This document shows, in pieces, positions 42,093 through 51,360 of a DNA stretch of 64,000 nt. A program made the position numbers and the translations under genes. Source of the stretch: CAVRUF01 sp963716005 (GTDB lineage Bacteria; Actinomycetota; Thermoleophilia; Gaiellales; Gaiellaceae); the NCBI GenBank assembly GCA_963716005.1, contig OY970285.1, positions 2,294,001-2,358,000 of the forward strand, read 5' to 3'. The notes below the pieces were generated by a model, which was given only the letters and a program-made list of their open reading frames with translations, was not told where the DNA came from and did not search any database. Position 1 is the stretch's first letter. Each line of letters begins with the position of its first letter.

Positions 42093-43016
42093 ATGGGTGA
42101 GGCCGGCCGGCCGTTTCTGCTCGTCAACCCGCGCGCCGGCTCCGGAAGCCCGACGGCGGCCGAACTGGTCGCCGAGGCCGGCCGGGTGGGGATCGACACT
42201 CATGTCCTCGAGCCGTCCGGCGACGCCGCTGCGCTGTGCGAGGCGGCCGTGGCCAAAGGGGCCACTGCGCTCGGCGCCGCCGGAGGCGACGGAACACTTG
42301 CCGGGGTCGCCGGGGTCGCGATCGCATCCGACCTGCCGTTCGTTCCAGTTCCGTTCGGCACGCGGAACCACTTCGCGTGCGACGTCGGGCTCGATCCCGA
42401 GGATCCGCTCGCAGCGCTCGCGGCGTTTGGCGGGGGCCGGGAGCTGAGGGTCGACGCGGGCCGCGTCGGCGAGCACGTGTTTCTGAACAACGTCTCGCTC
42501 GGGGTCTACGCGCAGCTCGTCCACGACCCACGTCACAAGACGAAGAACCGGCTCGCTGCTTTGGCGCGTCTGGCTATTGCCGCGTTCGGACGCTCGCGCC
42601 GGCTCGACGTCGTGTTCGACGCGGAGGGGACCCACGAGCGCCACGACGCGCTCGTCCTCCTGGTGGCGAACAACGCCTATGCCCTCGAGGCCGGCGAGGT
42701 CGAGCTCGGCCGGCGTGAACGGCTCGATTCCGGGCACCTCACCGCCTATGTCGTCGAAGCAACGACACGACGTGCGCTGCTGCGGCTACTCGCGCTTGCC
42801 GCGCTCGGGCGAGTCGAGGCGAGCGCCGACTGGGCCCAGTACACCGCGCCGTCCTTCCGCGTCTCCCTGAACCGGCCGCGCCTGCATGCCGCGATCGACG
42901 GGGAGCCCGTTCTCCTCGGTCCCGATCTCGAGTTCGAGATCCTCCCGCAGGCGCTGCGGGTGCTCGTCTCGACCGGATCGAGGGATTTCAGCGGAGACCC
43001 GGACGGCCGACAATGA
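42093..43016 (+). CDS. Diacylglycerol/lipid kinase family protein
   Basis: A 307-aa soluble lipid kinase. FLLVNPRAGSGS starts the NAD-kinase-like fold, AAGGDGTLAGVA is the GGDGT nucleotide loop near residue 70, and PFGTRNHFACDVGL matches the PxGTxND region with Asn-His replacing Asn-Asp. Phosphorylates diacylglycerol or a related lipid using ATP. Start ATG is 23 bp after the VOC stop; no good ribosome site. The replaced Asp in the N-D motif may alter activity. Confidence 0.8.
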   Translation: MGEAGRPFLLVNPRAGSGSPTAAELVAEAGRVGIDTHVLEPSGDAAALCEAAVAKGATALGAAGGDGTLAGVAGVAIASDLPFVPVPFGTRNHFACDVGLDPEDPLAALAAFGGGRELRVDAGRVGEHVFLNNVSLGVYAQLVHDPRHKTKNRLAALARLAIAAFGRSRRLDVVFDAEGTHERHDALVLLVANNAYALEAGEVELGRRERLDSGHLTAYVVEATTRRALLRLLALAALGRVEASADWAQYTAPSFRVSLNRPRLHAAIDGEPVLLGPDLEFEILPQALRVLVSTGSRDFSGDPDGRQ

Positions 43017-43048
43017 TCTCGTCAAGCGGCAAATGAAAGGCGGCTTTC

Positions 43049-43135
43049 ATGACGAAGATCCAGCTCCAGAGGAAGTTTCGTAACTTCCCGGAAGCCGAGC
43101 TTCGCAGGCGCATTGCGACCTCGAAGACCGGCTAG
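43049..43135 (+). CDS. Possible 28-aa basic small protein
   Basis: ATG ORF beginning MTKIQLQRKFRNFPEAELRR with eight Lys/Arg in 28 residues. AAAGGCGG lies 5 nt upstream and is one base from a full Shine-Dalgarno. Its TAG shares CTAG with the stop of the converging DUF192 gene, as three well-supported converging pairs in this window also do, which favours a real gene. Function unknown. Confidence 0.4.
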   Translation: MTKIQLQRKFRNFPEAELRRRIATSKTG

Positions 43136-43479
43136 GGCTCGATCGGGACCAGCCGGTCCCCAGGTCGCAACCCGCGCCGTTCGGACTCCCCCGAAGAGAG
43201 CTCGAGAACGGCGCGGGCCCCGCGACACCCAGCGGTTCGCCATGGCCTGACTCCGGCCGCGACCCGCAGGACACGAAATTCCTTGTCCAGAAACACCGCG
43301 TCGATCGGAAAGCGCATGAACGCCGTGTGAATGGACGAGGCGGGACGAAGGAGGATTCCCTCGTCCCGCCCCAGAGAGGCTCGCCCGAGAAGCCCCCGAA
43401 GCCGGGAGAGCGGTGAGGCGGCGACGACGCACCGCTCACACAGCGCCCTCCCGTTCGGAAGCTCGAGGCGAACCGGCAT
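43132..43479 (-). CDS. DUF192 family protein
   Basis: A 115-aa DUF192 domain. The family pattern is clear: LRGLLGRASL, SSIHTAFMRFPIDAVFLD, then GARAVLEL and GLRPGDRL. No signal peptide is present in this copy, while many relatives are exported; function of the family is unknown, with ties to extremophiles and halophile regulation. The ATG begins directly after the stop of the upstream M15-like gene, so both are co-transcribed. Confidence 0.83.
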   Translation of the reverse strand: MPVRLELPNGRALCERCVVAASPLSRLRGLLGRASLGRDEGILLRPASSIHTAFMRFPIDAVFLDKEFRVLRVAAGVRPWRTAGCRGARAVLELSSGESERRGLRPGDRLVPIEP

Positions 43480-44932
43480 CTAGAACCCGACGTGGATGTG
43501 GTCGTCGTGGTCGGCGAGCGGGAACGACGCTCCGCCCAGGCCGAGCAGCGAGATCACCTGTCGCGGGCTGATCTCGGCCGGTAGGAGCAGGATGTTGCGC
43601 ACCGCCTTCTCGGTGATGCCGCCCACCTGCTGGTGGCCGTAGATCGCCTGGTTCGAGAGTACGGCGATGTCGACGGCGAGGCCGTAGACGTGCGCCGACA
43701 CGGTGCCGGGCCGGGAGTAGTAGCGGTGGCCGCTCACGAGCGACGACACCGTCACCTGGCCGTGGGCCGCCGCGAGGTACTCGAGGAGAACCAGCACGCG
43801 AACGTCGATCTTGTTGGCGGCGATGTCGTTCGCGCCGCCGCCGTAGATCGCGATCCGGCGGTCGTTCAGCACCTTCCGGCCCAGGCGCTGCTTGGAAGCG
43901 TCGAGGCCGCGGACGAGCGACTTCAGGCCGACCGCGCGGTTGTAGTGCGTGAGCGCCTCGGCCTCGTCGGCCCAGGCCGTCTTCCCGCGCAGGGCGAGGA
44001 AGGTGAGCCAGGCCGTCTTGCCCTTGACCGCGGCGAGGTTCGTTCCCACTGCGTGCACTCGCGCGCGTGAGGCGGGCCAGCGGCCGTCACGGCCGTCGGC
44101 GCGGAGCGTCGCCATGATCATCGCCCAGCCGGCGCCGGTGGCCTTCGCCTCGGCGCGGAGCATCTTCGCGAACTTGGGCGCGAGGCGCTTGGCCGGCGGG
44201 GTCGGGTCGGGCAGCGTCCGGTGGAGCCAGATCGTCGAGCCCTCGTACTCGTCCGCCTCGGGATCGACGCCGTCGAGCGCGTCGTCGTCGGCGTGCTTGT
44301 GCGGAGCGACGACCGGCGTGCCCGTCTTGTCCTTGCCGGGCTTCGAGCCGTGGCCGCCCGAGCCGGGAGCTGCGCTGCCACCGTCGTCGGGCGCCTCGCC
44401 CGGCGTCTCGGGCGCTTCGCCCGGAGTCTCCGGATCGGTGGCGCCGTCCTCAGGCGTCTCGCCGGGATCGGTCGTGCCGCCGGCGGGATCCTCGGCCGGT
44501 GTCTCCTCGGCCGGGGGCTCCTCCTCGGCGGGAGTCTCCTCGGCCGGGGGCTCCTCCTCGGCGGGAGTCTCCTCCGGCGGAGTGCCCTCGTCCGGGGCTC
44601 TCGCCTTCGTCCTCGGGGCCGGTCGTGGTGGCGGCGTCGGTGCTCGTTCCGTCGTCCGGGTTGACGAGCGAGTCGCCGGCGATCGCCGACAGCGATGCAC
44701 CCGCGAAGAAGAGGGTCGCGAACGCCAGGCTCGTCGCGAGGCGGCGCTTGCGGCTCCGGACGCGCTTGCGCGGAGCGAACAGGGTCATCCGGGCGGCGGT
44801 GACGCGGCCGGTCTTGGTCGACTCGCTCGCCTCGTCGCCGGAGCGGTGGAGAATCGAGAGCGTCCAACCGAGGACGGCGAGGAAGAAGAGCCGCGCGATG
44901 CTCGTACGCGACGAAGGATTCTGCTGTGGCAT
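43480..44932 (-). CDS. Membrane-anchored M15-like (D-Ala-D-Ala carboxypeptidase-type) protein, frameshifted
   Basis: An about 480-aa protein. A signal anchor (about 60-85), then a long Pro/Glu repeat region and a C-terminal domain with GTVSAHVYGLAVDI and the terminal DDHIHVGF, the His-x-Asp and HxH-type zinc motifs of M15/VanY-like peptidases. Expected to act on peptidoglycan. Frame breaks near 44600 in a CCCC run; deleting one C joins DEGES to PDEGTPPEET. ATG 44932 has AGGAG upstream. Catalytic residues appear intact, so likely active if the break is an error. Confidence 0.7.
44504..44569. repeat. Two perfect 33-nt tandem repeats
   Basis: Copies 44504-44536 and 44537-44569 are identical and encode two 11-residue units rich in Pro and Glu (PAEETPAEEEP) in the linker of the M15-like protein. 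Such repeats change in number easily and set spacer length between membrane and catalytic domain. Confidence 0.7.
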
Positions 44933-45308
44933 TCCTTGCTCCTGTGGTTCAGGCGCCGTGGCCGCCACGTGGCGCGATTTCAGCCTTGATTCCGCGCCGC
45001 CACGGACCTGAGTTCTCTATCGCCCGTGCCAGGTGAGCAGGCATCCCTCGAATAGATGAACGCACTTTCGAATCACCACGACGAGGGATGGGCTGATTTG
45101 GAAACCAGGGCGATAGTCGGGCTACTGAGCAACTACGGCGGCGCGGTCACGCCACGGAGTTCGGAGGTTTCACGACGTGACCAGTTCGTATTCGCCCGCC
45201 GTTCGATCGCTCGATCGATCCACTGATTGCCTCACCCCTCAGGGCATGGCTGTCACGGACAAACGCGGTTCGTGGCGGGTGCATGAGTTGAGGAAGGGAG
45301 GTGAAACA
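44933..45308. other. 376-bp region upstream of the tad operon
   Basis: Holds no gene I accept. A perfect 9-bp inverted repeat CATCCCTCG/CGAGGGATG is at 45042-45050 and 45082-45090. GATCG-rich segments occur near 45205-45220. The tad promoter must lie here, but no confident -35/-10 pair was found. Confidence 0.45.
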
Positions 45309-45479
45309 GTGACGAGTTTCTTCACCAATCTGATCGAGCTCCGCAAGCGCGAGGAGGGACAGACCATGGCCGAGTACGGCGTGGTTCTGGCCGTCATCAC
45401 GCTCGGAGTGGTTCTCGCGCTCGGCATCCTCTCGGGCGCCATTAGCGATGCGATCGAGCGGGTCGCCAGCTTCCTCTAG
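45309..45479 (+). CDS. flp: Flp-type pilin
   Basis: A 56-aa pilin precursor. The short leader ends at Gly17 with the Flp cleavage motif G-QTMAEY, where Glu22-Tyr23 are at +5 and +6 of the mature protein; a hydrophobic helix (about 24-50) follows. GGGAGGTGA, one of the best ribosome sites in the window, stands before the GTG, in keeping with the abundance of a pilin. An upstream in-frame start at 45177 would add an unneeded 44 residues. First gene of the tad operon. Confidence 0.88.
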   Translation: MTSFFTNLIELRKREEGQTMAEYGVVLAVITLGVVLALGILSGAISDAIERVASFL

Positions 45480-45577
45480 ATCGCAAGCGTAGGCACATGG
45501 CCGGGGCGGGCTCTTCTTCGGAGGAGCCCGTCCCACAAAAACACTCAATTCAACTCACCAAGGAAAGCGACCAAACA

Positions 45578-45970
45578 ATGATCAAGGGACACGCGATTCG
45601 AAATCAACGCGGTCAGACGATGACCGAGTTCGCGATGATTCTTCCGATCTTCGCGCTGCTCCTTTTCGGGATCGTTCAGTTTGGGATCGCGTTCAACCAT
45701 TACCTGACGGTCACCGACGCCGCCCGGGTGGGAGCCCGGAAGGCGGTCGTCAGTCGTACGGCAACGAATCCGAACGGCCAGACGATCACCGCGGTTCGCA
45801 ACTCGGCGGCCAATCTCGACCAGTCCAAGCTCAACGTCACGGTGTCGACTTCGTGGACGCAGGGCACGGACGTGACCGTCAGCGCCTCCTATCCCTACGA
45901 GATCAGCCTCCTCGGCATCGTCATGAAGTCGGGGTTCCTGACGAGCTCCACCACGGAGCGCCTGGAATGA
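45578..45970 (+). CDS. tadE: TadE-like minor pilin
   Basis: A 130-aa pseudopilin. NQRGQTMTEFAMILP places the prepilin peptidase cut after Gly12, with Glu at +5 as required, and a single helix (about 19-40). The remaining 90 residues are an exported beta-rich domain. AAGGAAAG precedes the ATG. Second gene of the tad operon. Confidence 0.87.
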   Translation: MIKGHAIRNQRGQTMTEFAMILPIFALLLFGIVQFGIAFNHYLTVTDAARVGARKAVVSRTATNPNGQTITAVRNSAANLDQSKLNVTVSTSWTQGTDVTVSASYPYEISLLGIVMKSGFLTSSTTERLE

Positions 45971-46040
45971 GGCACGGGGGTTCCGCCGGCCGTTACGGCC
46001 GTGCGGGCCGGTCAATTAGCGCAACGAGAAAGCGGGTCCG

Positions 46041-46814
46041 ATGACGTACAGGGTCAAAAATGTTGGGATCGCAGTCGCGCTCGCGCTCGTCGCGGGCCTT
46101 CTGACGGTCTTCTACGTGACGAACTACAAGCGCGACGTTCGCAGCGCCGAAAGAAGCGTGACCGTGTTCGTCGCCGCGAAGGACGTCCCCTCGGGGACGA
46201 CCGGTGAGCAGATGGCCGCCGACGGCTATCTGACACAGCAGGACATCGCCCAGCGGAGCGTTACGCCGGGCGCCATCTCGAGCCCCGAGCAGCTCGCCGG
46301 CCTGGTGGCCTCGGGCGAGATCTACGCGGGCGAGCAGGTGACGACGCGCCGCTTCACCACCGAGGAGACGCGAGGCATTCGCGCGCAGATCTCCGGGACG
46401 GAGCGCGCGGTGTCGGTCGCCGGCAACAAGCAGCAGACTCTCGCAGGCACCCTGAAGGCAGGCGACCACGTGGACGTCGTCGCCAGCTGGAACGTGCCGG
46501 AGCAGATCCAAAACCACGTTTCGCGCGTGATTCTTCGCAACATCCTCGTGCTCGAGGTCCCGGAAGCCGCAGCCACGGATCAGAAGCTCACCGAGCCGGG
46601 CGAGGGCGGGAACACCGTCATGCTCGCGCTCACCGACGCGCAGTCGCAGAAGATGTTCTGGGTCACCCAAAACGGTGCCTGGACGTTCGCCCTGCGCCCG
46701 CCGGACAAGGACGCAGACAGCCCGAACAGCGCCGAGGGATCGCTCACGATCCTGAAGGACGGCCTCGGAGCTGCTGAGTTCGCATCGCTTCTTCCCGAAG
46801 AAGGAGGGCAGTAA
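46041..46814 (+). CDS. cpaB: Flp pilus assembly protein CpaB/RcpC
   Basis: A 257-aa single-pass membrane protein with an N-terminal helix (8-29), an SAF domain starting VTVFVAAKDVPSGT, and an RcpC-like domain (about 120-220, ending near MLALTDAQSQKMFWVTQNG). CpaB proteins help organise the pilus machine in the envelope; in a monoderm there is no secretin partner. Three bases separate it from the CpaE-like gene. Confidence 0.86.
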   Translation: MTYRVKNVGIAVALALVAGLLTVFYVTNYKRDVRSAERSVTVFVAAKDVPSGTTGEQMAADGYLTQQDIAQRSVTPGAISSPEQLAGLVASGEIYAGEQVTTRRFTTEETRGIRAQISGTERAVSVAGNKQQTLAGTLKAGDHVDVVASWNVPEQIQNHVSRVILRNILVLEVPEAAATDQKLTEPGEGGNTVMLALTDAQSQKMFWVTQNGAWTFALRPPDKDADSPNSAEGSLTILKDGLGAAEFASLLPEEGGQ

Positions 46815-46816
46815 CG

Positions 46817-48040
46817 ATGGCGGTCGACGTTCACAACAACGAAGCCGCGACGCGGGAAAAGGTCCGCGTCTTCATGACCGGTGACTGCGACGGCCTCGCG
46901 GATCTGCGCGGCGCCCTCGAGCGTCACCTCGAGATCGACTTCGTCGGAGCTTCACCGAGCCTCGGCGAGGCCGCTGCCGCCCTGCGCGGCGGACATCTCG
47001 CCGTCGTGCTCCACGGCACGCGCAGCTCCACGCTTCCCGAGGCGGAGCTGGCCGCGATCCGCGAGCACACGAACGCACCGATCATCCTCCTCGCCTCGGG
47101 CGAGGCGTCGATGCTGCTCGAGGAGGCGCTCGAGGCCGACGTGGCCGACGTGCTCCTCCTGCCCCAGATGACCGAAAACCTCGTCTTCGCCATTCGCAAG
47201 GCGAGCCATTCCGGCCGTCGCGCCCGCGGGCATTCCGGGCGCCGCGGCCGGGTTGTCACCGTGTTCAGCCCGAAGGGCGGCACGGGCAAGACCGTGATCG
47301 CGACGAACACCGCCGCGTCGGTGGCGAAGTACGAGGGCAAGCGCGCCCTCCTCGTCGACCTCGACCTGCAGTTCGGCGACGCCGCGATCATGCTCGGCAT
47401 CGAGCCGGAGAAGACGATCTACGACCTGGTCGTCGCTCCGGGCGAGCTCGATACGGAGAAGCTCGCGGGGTACGTCACCCGTCACGGCTGTGGGCTCGAC
47501 ATCCTGCCGGCGCCGCTTCGGCCGGAGGACGCAGAGCTCGTGACCGAGACCAAGCTGGCGCAGCTCCTGGACGTGGCGCGCGACCTCTACGACGTCATCG
47601 TCGTGGACACGTCGCCGTTCTTCCACGGGCCGATGCTCGCGACGCTCGACCGCACCGACGAGCTCCTGCTCGTCTGCTCGCTCGACGTGCCGACGCTCAA
47701 GAACGTGAGGCTCGCGCTGCAGACGCTCGAGCTGCTCTCGTTCCCGTCGGAGCGGATCCGCCTCGTCCTGAACCGCGCCAACTCGAAGGTCGGGATGAAG
47801 CCCGGCGAGGTCGAGAGCGCGCTCGAGGTCAAGGTTCGCTTCAGCGTTCCGAGCGACCGGGCCGTGCCGATCGCGGTCAACCGTGGCAACCCCGCCGTCC
47901 TCGCCGACGCCCGGGCCGACTTCTCCCGCGCCGTGCGCGACATGGCGAAGGCGGTCAGCCCGGCCGAATCTGCTGCGGCCTCCCCGAAGGGCGCCTCGGC
48001 ACCCAAGGGCGACCGCCGCTGGTTCGGAAAGGCGGCGTAA
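46817..48040 (+). CDS. cpaE: CpaE/TadZ-like pilus localisation ATPase
   Basis: A 407-aa protein with a receiver-like N-terminal domain (about 15-130) and a MinD/ParA-type ATPase domain starting RVVTVFSPKGGTGKTVIATN, the deviant Walker A with its signature lysine. DLDLQFGDAA and VIVVDTSP follow. TadZ proteins position the pilus system at a pole. The GTG-free ATG and 3-bp gap indicate coupling to cpaB. Confidence 0.87.
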   Translation: MAVDVHNNEAATREKVRVFMTGDCDGLADLRGALERHLEIDFVGASPSLGEAAAALRGGHLAVVLHGTRSSTLPEAELAAIREHTNAPIILLASGEASMLLEEALEADVADVLLLPQMTENLVFAIRKASHSGRRARGHSGRRGRVVTVFSPKGGTGKTVIATNTAASVAKYEGKRALLVDLDLQFGDAAIMLGIEPEKTIYDLVVAPGELDTEKLAGYVTRHGCGLDILPAPLRPEDAELVTETKLAQLLDVARDLYDVIVVDTSPFFHGPMLATLDRTDELLLVCSLDVPTLKNVRLALQTLELLSFPSERIRLVLNRANSKVGMKPGEVESALEVKVRFSVPSDRAVPIAVNRGNPAVLADARADFSRAVRDMAKAVSPAESAAASPKGASAPKGDRRWFGKAA

Positions 48041-48043
48041 CGG

Positions 48044-49492
48044 ATGGGCCTCCACGACCGCATCAACGGAGGCAACGCGAACGGATCGAACGGCGACAAC
48101 GGCCCCGAGCCGCTCACCGCGCTCGCGGCCGCCGCTCCCAAGCGCGCCGAGAACGGCGGTACGCCTATCGATCCGTACGCGGAGCTGAAGACCCGCGTCC
48201 ACCACGCCTGCATCGCGAAGCTCGGGCCGCAGCTCTTCTCCACCGACTCGGCCGCCGACCTGAGCGACCAGGTGCTCCGCACCGTCACCGAGCAGGTGGC
48301 GCTCGACCGCACGCCCCTCACGAGGGACGAGCGGCGCAAGATCGTCCGGGAGATCTCGGACGACATCCTCGGCTACGGCCCGCTCGAGCCGTTCCTCCGC
48401 GACGACGCCGTGACCGAGGTCATGGTCAACGCGTCCGACCGGATCTTCATCGAGCGCGCCGGCAAGCTCGAGCGCACGGACGCGGCGTTCGCCGACAACG
48501 CGCACCTCCTGCGGATCATCGACAAGATCGTCTCGCAGGTCGGGCGCCGCATCGACGAGTCGTCGCCGATGGTCGACGCACGTCTCCCCGACGGGAGCCG
48601 CGTCAACGCCATCATCCCGCCGCTCGCGCTCCAGGGTCCCACGCTCACCATCCGGAAGTTCTCCCGTGACCCGTTCACGATGGACGACCTCATCCAGTTC
48701 GACTCGATCACGCCCAAGGCGGCGCACTTCCTCTCCGCCTGCGTGCGCGGGAAGCTGAACATCCTCATCTCCGGCGGTACCGGTACCGGTAAGACGACCA
48801 CGCTGAACGCGCTCTCGGCCTTCGTGCCGGACGTGGAGCGGATCGTCACCATCGAGGACGCCGCCGAGCTCCAGCTCCAGCAGGAGCACGTGATCACGCT
48901 CGAGTCCCGGCCGGCCAACATCGAGGGGAAGGGCGAGGTGCGCATCCGCGAGCTCGTCCGCAACGCCCTGCGAATGCGGCCCGACCGGATCATCGTCGGA
49001 GAGGTTCGCGGCCCGGAGACGCTCGACATGCTCCAGGCCATGAACACGGGCCACGAGGGCTCGCTCACGACGATCCACGCCAACTCACCCCGCGACGCGC
49101 TCTCCCGCGTCGAGACCCTCGTCCTCACCGGCGGCGTCGAGCTGCCGCTGCGGGCGATCCGCGAGCAGATCGCGAGCGCGTTCGACCTGCTCGTCCAGAT
49201 CAGCCGGCTCGTGGACGGCTCGCGCCGGATCACGCACATCTCGGAGGTCCTCGGGATGGAGTCCGACGTGATCACCCTGCAGGACGTGTTCCTCGCCAAG
49301 CCGCCGGACGAGGAGTCCGGCACGACCGGCATCCACCGGCTGCTCGGTCCGCTCCTCTGCTCGGGCCTCAAGCCGCACTTCCTGGACAAGATGGCCACGC
49401 ACGGCGTGACCATGCCGGGAGGCTTCTTCGAGCTCGAGGACGACATCGAGCGGCCGACGTTCGCGACGGCCAGCTTCGGCGGGTTCTCGTGA
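48044..49492 (+). CDS. cpaF: TadA/CpaF secretion ATPase
   Basis: A 482-aa type II/IV secretion ATPase that powers pilin assembly. Walker A SGGTGTGKTTTLNAL lies near residue 244, an Asp box and the Walker B region (RPDRIIVGEVRGPE) near 310, and GSLTTIHANS as the His box. N-terminal residues 1-110 are helical. Its TGA overlaps the start of the TadB fusion gene. Confidence 0.92.
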   Translation: MGLHDRINGGNANGSNGDNGPEPLTALAAAAPKRAENGGTPIDPYAELKTRVHHACIAKLGPQLFSTDSAADLSDQVLRTVTEQVALDRTPLTRDERRKIVREISDDILGYGPLEPFLRDDAVTEVMVNASDRIFIERAGKLERTDAAFADNAHLLRIIDKIVSQVGRRIDESSPMVDARLPDGSRVNAIIPPLALQGPTLTIRKFSRDPFTMDDLIQFDSITPKAAHFLSACVRGKLNILISGGTGTGKTTTLNALSAFVPDVERIVTIEDAAELQLQQEHVITLESRPANIEGKGEVRIRELVRNALRMRPDRIIVGEVRGPETLDMLQAMNTGHEGSLTTIHANSPRDALSRVETLVLTGGVELPLRAIREQIASAFDLLVQISRLVDGSRRITHISEVLGMESDVITLQDVFLAKPPDEESGTTGIHRLLGPLLCSGLKPHFLDKMATHGVTMPGGFFELEDDIERPTFATASFGGFS

Positions 49493-51356
49493 TGACCAGG
49501 GGGATCCGGCTAATTGCGCTCGCGCTCGTGCTCGCGCTTCCCGGCGTCGCGTCGGGCGCCGAGATCAAGGGCGTCGACACCTCCAACTACCCGGAGGTCC
49601 GGTTCACGGTCGAGACGGCCGAGCCGGGAACGACCGCTCCGACGGTGACCGAGAACGGCCTCGCCGTCGCGGGGCTCGAGGCCGAGAACATGGGCCGGGC
49701 CCTGAGCTTCGTCCTCGCCGTCGACCGGTCGGTCTCGATGAAGGGCGAGCCGCTCACGAACGCGGTCGCCGCAGCCCGCGCATTCGTCGCGGCCAAGCCG
49801 GCCGCCGACCGGATCGCGGTCGCCACGTTCGCCACCAACCCGGTCATGCTGACCGACTTCTCCACGTCCACGATCGACGCGGACGACGCGCTCGGCTCGC
49901 TGGTCGTCGACTCGGTCCAGGGAACGACCCTCTACGACGCGCTCGTCATGGCGTCGGGGTCGCTGGACGCCGAGCCACTTCCGGCACGCGCGATCATCGT
50001 CGTCACCGACGGAAACGAGACACGGAGCGAAGCGTCCCTTGACGACGCGATCGCCGCCGCCCAGGACGCGGGCGTGTCGGTGTACGTCGATCGCGATCGA
50101 GAGCGAGAAGTTCACGCCCGCGCCGCTGCGCGATCTCGCGGCGTCCACAGGCGGCACCTACTACGGCGCGGCGTCGTCCGAGGCGCTCGCCGGCGTGTAC
50201 GAGTCGATCGCCCAGGAGCTCAAGCGCACCTGGCAGGTGCGGTACTTCACCGCGTCGCGCCCGGGCGCGGAGCTCTCGCTCGAGGCGGCGGTCGGCGCCG
50301 ATACCGCGACCTCGTCGTTCGAGCTGCCGGGAACGGAAGCCGTCGCCTCGGCGAAGCCGGAGTCCGTGCTTCCGTCCACGTTCCTCCAGGGCTGGTGGGG
50401 CGCGGGCGTTCTCGGGCTCGCGGTCACGATGCTCGTGCTCGTCGCCGTGCTGCTCGCGTCGTCGGTTCCGCGGGGCAAGCGCCTCCGCGCCCAGATCGCG
50501 CCGCACACGGGCGAGAAGGAGCGCAACGTCGCGCTCCGGGCCGAGCGCGACCGGCTCGCGGCCGCAGCGGGGCTCTTCCGGGTCACCGAGCGGACGTTCG
50601 CCCACCAGCGCTTCTGGAAGCACATCGAGAACGTGATCGCGCGCGGCGACATTCCGCTGCGCACGGTCGAGCTGCTCTACATCATGGCCGCAGCGGCGCT
50701 CGGCGCCGGGATCATCGCGGCCATGTTCAGCCCGCCGTTCTTCCTGCTCCTCGGCGCGCTGGCGCTCGGGGCGTACATCCCGTACGGCTGGGTGAACCTG
50801 CGCGCCAAGCGCCGCCTGAAGGCGTTCGACGCGCAGCTTCCGGATCTCCTCACCACGGTCGCCGCCTCCCTGAAGGCGGGACACAGCTTCCGCCAGGGCA
50901 TCCAGGCGGTCGTCGAGGAGGGCCAGGAGCCGGCGTCCAAGGAGTTCCAGCGCGTGCTCACCGAGACGCGCCTGGGCCGCCCGATGGACGGCGCGCTCGC
51001 CGAGATGTCACGCCGCGTCGGCTCGAAGAACCTCGAGTTCGTCCTCACGGCCGTGACCATCCAGCGCCAGGTCGGAGGGAGCCTCGCCGGCGATCTTCGA
51101 CATGGTCGCCGAGACCGTTCGCAACCGGCACCAGTTCGCGCGCAAGGTGAAGGGACTGACGGCCATGGGCCGCGCCTCCGCCTACGTGCTGATCGGCCTG
51201 CCGTTCTTCGTCCTGCTGGCCGTGACGGCGATCAACGCCGAGTACATGGCTCCGCTCTACCACACGCCCACCGGTCACAAGCTGATGATCGGCGGGCTCG
51301 TGATGATCGGAATCGGGTCCCTGTTCCTCAAGAAGATCGTGTCCTTCAAGGGGTGA
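49492..51356 (+). CDS. tadB: VWA-TadB fusion pilus protein, two frameshifts
   Basis: Three frames join into one protein of about 620 aa. After a signal peptide (1-22) comes a von Willebrand A domain (about 70-235) with an intact MIDAS: VDRSVSM and VVTDGNET. A helix (about 300-322) follows, then a TadB/T2SSF domain with AQLPDLLTTVAASLKAG and three further membrane helices. Breaks near 50095 and 51100 each vanish on removing one base. TadB proteins usually lack a VWA domain, so an exported metal-binding module is joined here to the inner-membrane platform. Overlaps cpaF. Confidence 0.82.
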
Positions 51357-51360
51357 TCGA

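Noticed and set aside
44504..44569. Tandem repeats as a possible CRISPR-like or mobile repeat
   Set aside because: They are directly joined 33-nt copies inside a coding Pro/Glu linker, without spacers.
45056..45226. 56-aa ATG ORF upstream of flp
   Set aside because: No ribosome site, no recognisable features and codon use unlike neighbours.
45001..45308. Cyclic di-GMP riboswitch controlling the tad operon
   Set aside because: Sought because pili are often controlled this way, but the conserved receptor nucleotides were not found.
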